Shown: positions 8,008 to 15,212 of the stretch, piece after piece
Layout of the letters: each line of letters begins with the position of its first letter
Numbering within the stretch: position 1 is the stretch's first letter
NCBI GenBank assembly: GCA_965659745.1
Contig: CBFHXF010000007.1
Location: 3,617 to 67,616, forward strand
DNA: 64,000 nt
Direction: 5' to 3'
From: VMCP01 sp965659745
GTDB lineage: Bacteria; Bacteroidota; Bacteroidia; NS11-12g; UBA955
Made by a program: the position numbers and the translations under genes
Notes under the pieces: model-generated
Told to the model about the DNA's origin: nothing
Database searches by the model: none
The model's input: the letters and a program-made list of their open reading frames with translations, nothing else

Positions 8008-10593
8008 AACCGACTCAAAAGTTAATTCTCCCTCATTCAGACCTATGCGTACAAGGCCTTCCTTTATGGTACCTCCTAAAATTTGCTTGCTCAATTCATC
8101 CATAATACGCTTCTGAATAACACGCTTTAACGGCCTGGCTCCAAATTGGGGATCATATCCCAGCTGTGCTATCCAGTCTAAAGCTGCTTCTGTTATATCT
8201 AAATCGTAACCTTGGCCTTTAATTCTCTGTTTCAGAATTTCAAACTGAATGCGAGCAATCGCAGTGGTATGTTCTCTATTAAGAGGTTCAAACATTACTG
8301 TTTCGTCAATACGATTCAAAAATTCTGGTCTTATAGAACGTTTTAAAAGTTCAAAAACTTTAATTTTAGTGCGTGCATGCACGGCTTCGCTATTGTCAAC
8401 AGTGAGCGACTCATAAGACTCTCTTATGATATCAGCCCCAATATTCGACGTCATGATAATAATGGTATTCCTAAAATTGGCGGTGCGACCCTTGTTATCG
8501 GTTAAGCGACCGTCATCTAAAACCTGTAGTAATATATTAAACACATCGGGATGGGCTTTTTCTATCTCATCTAATAACACCACACTGTACGGTCTTCTGC
8601 GTATGGCTTCCGTTAATTGTCCCCCTTCATCATAACCAACATAACCTGGAGGCGCTCCCACAAGTCGACTTACCGTATGTTTTTCTTGGTATTCCGACAT
8701 GTCAATACGCACCATGGCTTGATCGGTATTGAATAAATAATCGGCCAATGCTTTTGCCAATTCTGTTTTTCCAACCCCCGTGGTACCTAAGAAAATAAAG
8801 GAACCGATTGGTTTCTTGGGATCTTGAAGTCCGGCACGGCTCCTGCGAATGGCATTCGCTAATGCTTCAATTGCCTCTTCTTGTCCTACCACGCGCTTGT
8901 GTAACTCAGATTCCAATAAAAGCAATTTCTCACGTTCACTTTGCAACATTTTTCTCAAAGGAATTCCTGTCCACCGGCTAATAACTTCTGCAATATCTTC
9001 CGCATCTACCTCTTGTTTAACCAATGATTTGCCTTGCTTGCTTTCTCCTAATTTTAAACTCAAAGCATATAAATCTTCCTCATTGTTTTTAATCAAACCG
9101 TATCTAATTTCAGCTACTCGACCGTAATTGCCTTCCCGTTCTGCTTGATCCGCCTCGATTTTGAGATTTTCTATATTGGCTTTTTTCTGTTGGATTTGTT
9201 GCAAAATACCCTTTTCATTTTGCCATTGGGCATTCAAAACCCCTCGGGTTTCGGTTAATTCAGCAATTTCTTCATTAAGTTTGTTGAGCTTGGATGTGTC
9301 GTTTTCGCGTTTTATGGCTTCCCGTTCAATTTCTAATTGCATGATACGGCGATTCATTTCATCGAGTTCCTCAGGAACACTGTCCATCTCTAATCTTAAT
9401 TTACTCGCGGCCTCATCTAGTAAGTCAATGGCTTTATCAGGCAAAAATCGATCGTTTATGTAACGCTGACTCATCTCAACGGCCGATATAATAGCTTCGT
9501 CTTTGATACGTACTTTATGATGCACTTCATAGCGCTCTTTCAATCCTCTTAAAATCGAGATGGCCTCCTGTGTATCGGGTTCTTCTACCAAAACTTTTTG
9601 GAAACGACGCTCCAAGGCTTTATCGGTTTCAATGTATTTCTGGTATTCGGCAAGCGTAGTGGCACCAATCGCGCGCAATTCGCCTCGTGCCAGTGCCGGT
9701 TTTAAGATATTGGCCGCATCCATGGCTCCTTCGCCCTTGCCAGCACCCACCAATGTATGTATTTCATCAATAAATAAAACAACCTCACCATTAGATTGGG
9801 TTACTTCCTTCACGACCGATTTCAGGCGTTCTTCGAATTCCCCCTTGTATTTGGCTCCTGCAATTAAAGAACCCATGTCTAAACTATAGATGGTTTTTGA
9901 CTTTAAATTTTCGGGCACATCGCCGCGGATAATCCGGTGCGCCAAACCCTCGGCGATCGCCGTTTTACCCACTCCAGGTTCTCCAATAAGAACGGGATTG
10001 TTTTTGGTACGGCGACTTAATATCTGGAGAACGCGTCGAATTTCATCGTCTCTTCCAATCACAGGATCTAACTTTCCTTCGCGCGCCATTTGATTCAAAT
10101 TCAAGGCAAATTTCTTGAGTGCATTGAATTGGACTTCGGCGGTTTGACTGTCTACTTTATTATCCCCGCGCAATTCCTTAATGGCTTTGATTACTTCCGT
10201 GCGCTTAAAACCGGAATCTTTGAGGATCCCCGCCGCGGTGCTTTTGGAGTCTAAAATCCCAATAATTAAATGTTCATTGGTGATAAACTCATCGCCCATT
10301 TCTTGCATCGCTTTTTGGGCATTAACAAATAACTGACTCAGTTCTTGTGAGGCATAAACCTGTCCGCCTTGTACCTTCGGATACTGATCTACTTGCTTTT
10401 CGAGTATTTGCTGTAAATGGGAAATATTGGCACCGATTTTACCGGCGATGTATTTTATGACTTCTGCATCTTGAGACAATATCGACAACAACAAATGTGG
10501 TACTTCAATGCTTTGTTGTCCTTTCGACATCACCATGTTTTGAGCATGGTTGATACTCTCCTGCGCTTTGATTGTAAATTGTTGTGGATTCAT
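7978..10593 (-). CDS. clpB: ATP-dependent chaperone ClpB
   Basis: Hexameric AAA+ disaggregase that works with DnaK to rescue aggregated protein in the cytoplasm. The 871-residue length is normal. Domain order is: N-terminal Clp repeat domain (starts MNPQQFTIKAQESINHAQ), AAA-1 with Walker A GEPGVGKTAI and Walker B VVLFIDEIHTLVGAG, the coiled-coil middle domain (about residues 400-530, QKKANIENLKIEADQAEREG), and AAA-2 with GTTGVGKTELAKALADYLF and VVLLDEIEKAHPDVF. The ClpP-binding tripeptide of ClpA/ClpC is absent and the middle domain is full length, so ClpB is favoured over ClpC. The last ten codons are antisense to the PiT 3' end. An inverted repeat upstream may regulate it. Confidence 0.97.
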   Translation of the reverse strand: MNPQQFTIKAQESINHAQNMVMSKGQQSIEVPHLLLSILSQDAEVIKYIAGKIGANISHLQQILEKQVDQYPKVQGGQVYASQELSQLFVNAQKAMQEMGDEFITNEHLIIGILDSKSTAAGILKDSGFKRTEVIKAIKELRGDNKVDSQTAEVQFNALKKFALNLNQMAREGKLDPVIGRDDEIRRVLQILSRRTKNNPVLIGEPGVGKTAIAEGLAHRIIRGDVPENLKSKTIYSLDMGSLIAGAKYKGEFEERLKSVVKEVTQSNGEVVLFIDEIHTLVGAGKGEGAMDAANILKPALARGELRAIGATTLAEYQKYIETDKALERRFQKVLVEEPDTQEAISILRGLKERYEVHHKVRIKDEAIISAVEMSQRYINDRFLPDKAIDLLDEAASKLRLEMDSVPEELDEMNRRIMQLEIEREAIKRENDTSKLNKLNEEIAELTETRGVLNAQWQNEKGILQQIQQKKANIENLKIEADQAEREGNYGRVAEIRYGLIKNNEEDLYALSLKLGESKQGKSLVKQEVDAEDIAEVISRWTGIPLRKMLQSEREKLLLLESELHKRVVGQEEAIEALANAIRRSRAGLQDPKKPIGSFIFLGTTGVGKTELAKALADYLFNTDQAMVRIDMSEYQEKHTVSRLVGAPPGYVGYDEGGQLTEAIRRRPYSVVLLDEIEKAHPDVFNILLQVLDDGRLTDNKGRTANFRNTIIIMTSNIGADIIRESYESLTVDNSEAVHARTKIKVFELLKRSIRPEFLNRIDETVMFEPLNREHTTAIARIQFEILKQRIKGQGYDLDITEAALDWIAQLGYDPQFGARPLKRVIQKRIMDELSKQILGGTIKEGLVRIGLNEGELTFESVLESNDHPIG

Positions 10594-10656
10594 GACTTTT
10601 AACCTTCAAATAACATTCCAATTAGGTCTTTTGATTTTATTTAGGGAAAATCACAC

Positions 10657-10684
10657 CACAAAGGTGTCATTTTGTCACTTTGTG
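10657..10684 (-). promoter_or_regulatory. Promoter-associated inverted repeat upstream of clpB
   Basis: CACAAAG and CTTTGTG are separated by 14 nt, 64-91 nt before the clpB start. On the minus strand the distal arm contains CACCTTTG, an incomplete TAnnTTTG box. The symmetry overlapping a candidate promoter suggests a repressor or activator site. It is not the CIRCE sequence. Confidence 0.4.
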
Positions 10685-10755
10685 CCTTAGAATCAACGAG
10701 ATTTATGACGTTTTGTCTTGGTTTGTTTGGGCAGTGTATGGAAATAATGCCTTCA

Positions 10756-12672
10756 CTAGGGATTATTAAACCCCCGAATTTTAATCGCAAAATCTTCGTC
10801 GTTAAAGCGCGTACTATCCAATCGGATGATTCGATTTTTCAATTTATAATAGCGCGACCATCTCGGATTAACGCTGCCGGTAGAATCAACGCTCCATCGG
10901 GCTTTACTTGGTGCCGGAATCAAACTACTTAAGTAGCAGCTTTCTCCCATATTGAGCTGTGAAGGGTGTTTCCCAAAATAAAACTGAGAAGCCGAACCTA
11001 CTCCAAATATTCCAGGTCCCCATTCGATGATATTGAAATATACTTCCAACATTCGTTGTTTACTCACCGCTCGTTCTTTCTCAATGAGCCATACCAGCAT
11101 GATTTCTTCCAATTTCCTCGCAAGCGTTTTGTGCTGTCGCATATACACATTTTTAATCAATTGCATAGAAATGGTACTTCCGCCTCGAGCAAAACGCTTT
11201 TCTCTAAGATTCGCAATTAATGCTTCTCTAAATGCTTCTAAGTAAAAGCCGTTATGACCGTAAAAGCTCGGATCTTCCGATCTCAAAGTACTCTCCACTA
11301 GATTGGGTGAAATCTGATTAAAAGGAGTATAAAATGGATTATTCGGACCTACCTCAAAACCAGCCTCCCAACGGTCGCCATCAAAATAATCATGGTGAAA
11401 AGAGCCGTTTATTTTCATGGGATTTGCCTTCCCCCATTGAATCACTTTAAAATCCTTACTGTAATCTACATCCGCTTCCAAAATCGTTTTCGATAGATCT
11501 CTTGGGGTATACCACACATAAAAACGATGTTCAAAACTTCCCTTTATTTCTGTGCCCGCAGTATAACGAAACAAACCAGCAGGCAAGGAAGGGAAAAGGT
11601 GGGTGCCGGCGGTTTTATCAAACTTCAAAAAAGCCCAATATTCACCCAAGGTATCTCTAAATGGATATTGCGCTCCGGCTTGAAATTCAAATGTATTTAT
11701 TCTCCAAATACTGCTGCTATCAAAACGAATGTTTCCATTTTCAAAATACAATTCGGGAGATCCCATAAGGGCGTCGATATATACGGAGGTATCTGAAATT
11801 CTGCGGTGATTGGCATAAGCACGGACAATGTTACAAGAAGATTTTAAGTGAATCCCTGAAGCCGTTGTGTTCACTTCGTCAATAGAAAAATCCATTTTCG
11901 AAAACCCAAATTGTCCCCCTAAAGCTTCTAAAACCACCATTTTCCTGTCAATTCCTTCTAAAGCTAAATTTCCTTCTAATGTGCGGCGGTCTAATTGCCC
12001 CTTAAGGGTAAACAGCTGTTGTTCCTTGTTTTGATTTATGGCAATGGTAGCGTTCAAAAACTCCCGTTCCCAATTAATCTGTTCGGCTTGGAATAATTGC
12101 ACATTGGGCCCTTTCCAATATCTAAACGCCATTTTGTTTACCGCCAATCTTGAGGGTAATTGCCGTAATAAATCTTTGATTAATTTTAAGGGGGATGACG
12201 TAGATTTTTCTGTTTCTACGTTTGTTTTACTAGAGTTCGTATTGCTTTCAAGCTGTAAGGAATCTTTCCATTGCAAATTCAAGGTTGCAATACTTACTTC
12301 GTCTATCCATCCCATGCCCAAAATGCCCGATAAAGGACTTATTTCCACATTCAAAGAGTCGCATTCTATAATTTTGAATTGCTGTGGAGTGGATATCTCA
12401 AACCCGAGCATTTCAATAGACGCGAGTCCGTTGAAATCAAGATTTTTCGCTTTTAATAGTAAGCCTTTGGCAGCAAGTTTATCTTGTGCTTTTTTAAATC
12501 CGGCATTCAACAAACTTTGCCGAATACTGAATCCAATAATAAGTAAAACAGCGGCGAAAATCCCCAAAATTTTAACCGCATTTTTAAACGATTTACGTTT
12601 AGTTAGGGATAACGCCCGTGTAATTATGCGGGGTAATGCCTTTGAGTTCGGTTTTGATGGTGTCGTTAACAT
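10756..12672 (-). CDS. Peptidoglycan transglycosylase (GT51) with long N-terminal extension
   Basis: Polymerises lipid II glycan strands at the outer face of the inner membrane. The GT51 domain occupies the last 200 or so residues: RSEDPSFYGHNGF with the catalytic glutamate, GGSTISMQLIKNVYM, a RKLEEIMLVWLIEKE segment, and EVYFNIIEWGPGIFGVG. No transpeptidase domain follows, so it is monofunctional. Before it lie one membrane span (ILGIFAAVLLIIGFSI, about residues 36-51) and about 380 residues of beta-rich sequence. These begin with a pattern (GLLLKAKNLDFNGLASIEM) reminiscent of AsmA-like domains. The ATG at 12672 lies 74 nt inside the purB 3' end; no later ATG precedes the membrane span. The catalytic call is firm, the N-terminal assignment tentative. 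Confidence 0.9.
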   Translation of the reverse strand: MLTTPSKPNSKALPRIITRALSLTKRKSFKNAVKILGIFAAVLLIIGFSIRQSLLNAGFKKAQDKLAAKGLLLKAKNLDFNGLASIEMLGFEISTPQQFKIIECDSLNVEISPLSGILGMGWIDEVSIATLNLQWKDSLQLESNTNSSKTNVETEKSTSSPLKLIKDLLRQLPSRLAVNKMAFRYWKGPNVQLFQAEQINWEREFLNATIAINQNKEQQLFTLKGQLDRRTLEGNLALEGIDRKMVVLEALGGQFGFSKMDFSIDEVNTTASGIHLKSSCNIVRAYANHRRISDTSVYIDALMGSPELYFENGNIRFDSSSIWRINTFEFQAGAQYPFRDTLGEYWAFLKFDKTAGTHLFPSLPAGLFRYTAGTEIKGSFEHRFYVWYTPRDLSKTILEADVDYSKDFKVIQWGKANPMKINGSFHHDYFDGDRWEAGFEVGPNNPFYTPFNQISPNLVESTLRSEDPSFYGHNGFYLEAFREALIANLREKRFARGGSTISMQLIKNVYMRQHKTLARKLEEIMLVWLIEKERAVSKQRMLEVYFNIIEWGPGIFGVGSASQFYFGKHPSQLNMGESCYLSSLIPAPSKARWSVDSTGSVNPRWSRYYKLKNRIIRLDSTRFNDEDFAIKIRGFNNP

Positions 12673-13948
12673 GTAAAGTTTCGATGAACTCGTGAATAGA
12701 CTCTTTCGTTATTTGGGTGTTTTTTCGTGTTAATTCCTTTAGTGTTTCGTAAGGATCGGGGTATTTTTCTCTGCGTAAAATCGTTTGAATGGCCTCGGCT
12801 ACCACCGCCCAGTTTTGTTCTAAATCGGCATTGATTTTATCGGCATTCAAAATCAATTTGCCCAATCCGCGATTCAAACTCGATAATGCAATTAAAATAT
12901 GTCCCATCGGAACGCCTACATTCCGCAAAACCGTACTATCGGTTAAATCTCTTTGTAATCGGCTTATCGGAAGTTTATGCGACAAATGCTCCAAAAGGGC
13001 AATGGCCATACCTAAATTACCTTCTGCATTTTCAAAGTCAATCGGATTTACTTTATGGGGCATGGCGCTCGAACCTACTTCTCCTTTTTTGATCTCTTGC
13101 TTGAAATAATCCATAGAAACATAAGCCCAAACATCTCGAGAAAAATCGATTAATATCGTACAAATGCGTTTCCAAGCGTCAAAATGGGCTGCCATAGCAT
13201 CGTATGATTCTATCTGTGTCGTCCATAAATTACGTTCTACTCCCAAATATTTAGAAACGAAATCTTGTCCAAACCCAATCCAATCTACCTCCGGAAACGC
13301 CACATGATGGGCATTGAAGTTACCGGTGGCACCGCCAAATTTTGCTTTATGGGGAATTCGTTTTAAGGCTTCAAATTGACCTCGTATTCTGGCTATAAAC
13401 ACCGCCCATTCTTTTCCCAATCGGGTAGGAGAGGCAGCCTGTCCATGCGTGCGGGCTAACATCGGTTGGTCCATCCATGCGCTGGCTTGCTCGGTCATTT
13501 TTTGAATGACAGACTCCAATAGCGGATACATAACGTCTATGTTTGCATCCTTCATGCTCATAGGAATGGCCGTATTATTGATGTCTTGGCTCGTAAGTCC
13601 GAAATGCACCCACTCCTTAACCTCCGATAGATTCCACTCATCCAATCGTTCTTTAATGATATATTCTATAGCCTTTACATCGTGATTGGTAACTTTCTCA
13701 ATCTCTTTTACCCGCTCTAAATCAGAATCACTTATGGTTTCGAGCCATTGCGAAAGTCGAACACCGGCTTCTGCTAATTTTACTTTATCCGAACCCAAAA
13801 TGTCTAATTCGGATAGCGCCTGTAAATAGGCAATTTCTACTTTTAAGCGGTAACGGATCAGACCAGCTTCTGAAAAATAGGACTGTAAACTTTGGGTGGC
13901 TTTATGGTAACGACCGTCGATGGGACTAATTGCGTGGATTGAAGACAT
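12599..13948 (-). CDS. purB: Adenylosuccinate lyase
   Basis: Catalyses two fumarate-releasing steps of purine synthesis (SAICAR to AICAR, and adenylosuccinate to AMP). The 449-residue product begins SSIHAISPIDGRYH, as in PurB, with the histidine-containing HFGLTSQDINNTA region, a TRTHGQAASPT motif and the fumarase-superfamily signature GSSAMPHKVNPIDFENAEGN. The frame extends to 13969, but the TATTTTTG promoter box occupies 13974-13967, so ATG 13948 is the start. It is followed by the overlapping GT51 gene, making a two-gene unit. Confidence 0.97.
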   Translation of the reverse strand: MSSIHAISPIDGRYHKATQSLQSYFSEAGLIRYRLKVEIAYLQALSELDILGSDKVKLAEAGVRLSQWLETISDSDLERVKEIEKVTNHDVKAIEYIIKERLDEWNLSEVKEWVHFGLTSQDINNTAIPMSMKDANIDVMYPLLESVIQKMTEQASAWMDQPMLARTHGQAASPTRLGKEWAVFIARIRGQFEALKRIPHKAKFGGATGNFNAHHVAFPEVDWIGFGQDFVSKYLGVERNLWTTQIESYDAMAAHFDAWKRICTILIDFSRDVWAYVSMDYFKQEIKKGEVGSSAMPHKVNPIDFENAEGNLGMAIALLEHLSHKLPISRLQRDLTDSTVLRNVGVPMGHILIALSSLNRGLGKLILNADKINADLEQNWAVVAEAIQTILRREKYPDPYETLKELTRKNTQITKESIHEFIETLHVNDTIKTELKGITPHNYTGVIPN

Positions 13949-13966
13949 GAGATTATAAATGTGCTG

Positions 13967-13974
13967 CAAAAATA
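13967..13974 (-). promoter_or_regulatory. -7 promoter box TATTTTTG of purB
   Basis: Exact TAnnTTTG, 18 nt before the purB ATG at 13948. It overlaps and disqualifies the upstream ATG at 13969. Confidence 0.65.
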
Positions 13975-14020
13975 GAAAATATTAAACCAACTATTTTAAT
14001 GATTATTTGGGGGGAAGCCT

Positions 14021-14028
14021 TAAATTTG
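14021..14028 (+). promoter_or_regulatory. -7 promoter box TAAATTTG
   Basis: Exact TAnnTTTG, 14 nt before ATG 14043 of the outer-membrane barrel candidate. It lies downstream of the alternative start at 14007. Confidence 0.6.
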
Positions 14029-14042
14029 GTGTCTATACCTTT

Positions 14043-15176
14043 ATGAAGATTAGTAACATTGTTCTGGTTTCTTCCTTATTATATATAGGAAATTCAATAT
14101 TTGCTCAAACAAACGACAGTGTCATTACAAAAAGCACGCATCGACAAGTACAAAAAATCACTTATCATCCCGCTAAGTATAATTACATTTCTACACCAAG
14201 AAATTATATCAGTGGATTTGGATTAGGACTCGATTATACCAATGAAGCCTTTACTAATCGTGATCAATTAAGCTGGGACAGTTCCGAAAACTATATCAGT
14301 GGTTCCAGTGGGTTTAATATGTATGGATTGGTAATGCCCAAAGCCATACAAAGATGGAAAGAAAAATCTCCGAGTATGGGAAGTCTCAATTGGGGATTTG
14401 GTTTCAATGTAAATCAATTTCATAAATCAAGAAAAGAACGGGTGGTCATTAATACTGTTAATCAAGACAGTGCGCATACCCGACTAGAAACAGCGAATTT
14501 CAGCTTGTATACCATGGCGCGTTACGAATGGGCATGGGGCAAAATACATCCTTTTATCGGTTTTCAAGGGGGCGTAAGCTTATTGTCTACCGATCAGGTT
14601 ACCGAAACCTATATGATGATGACCGAATATGAAAGTCATAAACAAGAGAATATAACCACCAATGCGGCGTTTTATTGGGCTCCTGAAGTAGGGGTTAGAT
14701 TGCGCATGAGTAATTGGGCAAGTCTGGTATTGGCGCATGAATGGAAGATGGGATCCCAAATAGAACTTGCCGATGTGAACAATACCCAATTCAACGGTGT
14801 TGAAATGAAAGCCAACCAACAACAGGTGAATTATCAAACAGGAATGTGGAAAATCGGAATCCTTTTCGATCTAAGTACCAACCAACGTCGAAAAGAACTC
14901 GTAAAAGAATCGTATTACGATACCACTATGGTTATGGAAGAAATACAAGAAAATAAACCTTGTCCTCCATGTCCCTGTGAAACCAAAACCACTCCCAGAA
15001 CGCAACCCGTTCCCAATAAAAAGATCGATATGGAGGTAAAGCCGATGGATTCAACTCCGTTGCCCGCACCTGTTACCCCGCGCCAGTCTTCTCCAACCAT
15101 TCCCAATACCATAAGACTACCGAAGAAGTCAATGCCCTCTATTGTGGTGCCTACGCCCCCAAAGAAAAAATCGTAA
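14043..15176 (+). CDS. Outer-membrane beta-barrel-like protein with proline-rich tail
   Basis: A 377-residue exported protein of no family I can name. The signal peptide covers about residues 1-22 (ISNIVLVSSLLYIGNSIFAQ). Residues about 50-290 alternate aromatic and glycine strands (SLNWGFGFNVNQFHK, SLYTMARYEWAWGKIHPFIG), typical of a Bacteroidota outer-membrane barrel such as the PorT/OmpW-like groups. The last 80 residues are a non-barrel tail rich in proline and lysine, opening with the cysteine cluster CPPCPC and ending KKKS. The tail would presumably sit in the periplasm. ATG 14043 is chosen because of the signal peptide and the promoter box at 14021-14028. Confidence 0.75.
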   Translation: MKISNIVLVSSLLYIGNSIFAQTNDSVITKSTHRQVQKITYHPAKYNYISTPRNYISGFGLGLDYTNEAFTNRDQLSWDSSENYISGSSGFNMYGLVMPKAIQRWKEKSPSMGSLNWGFGFNVNQFHKSRKERVVINTVNQDSAHTRLETANFSLYTMARYEWAWGKIHPFIGFQGGVSLLSTDQVTETYMMMTEYESHKQENITTNAAFYWAPEVGVRLRMSNWASLVLAHEWKMGSQIELADVNNTQFNGVEMKANQQQVNYQTGMWKIGILFDLSTNQRRKELVKESYYDTTMVMEEIQENKPCPPCPCETKTTPRTQPVPNKKIDMEVKPMDSTPLPAPVTPRQSSPTIPNTIRLPKKSMPSIVVPTPPKKKS

Positions 15177-15184
15177 TCATAAAT

Positions 15185-15210
15185 GGGGGAGGCTTGAATG
15201 GGCTTCCCCC
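15185..15210 (+). terminator. GC-rich hairpin between two convergent genes
   Basis: GGGGGAGGC pairs with GCTTCCCCC (one G-T wobble) around an 8-nt loop. It lies between the ends of the barrel gene (15176) and uvrA (15213). There is no good T-run on either strand, so it is a weak terminator at best. Confidence 0.4.
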
Positions 15211-15212
15211 GA

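Noticed and set aside
7680..8105. 141-residue plus-strand frame at the PiT/clpB junction
   Set aside because: Out-of-frame shadow of the PiT 3' end running into the clpB antisense strand; no domain is visible.
12038..12676. 212-residue plus-strand open frame opposite the GT51 gene
   Set aside because: Shadow of the GT51 coding strand; no recognisable domain and no promoter box.
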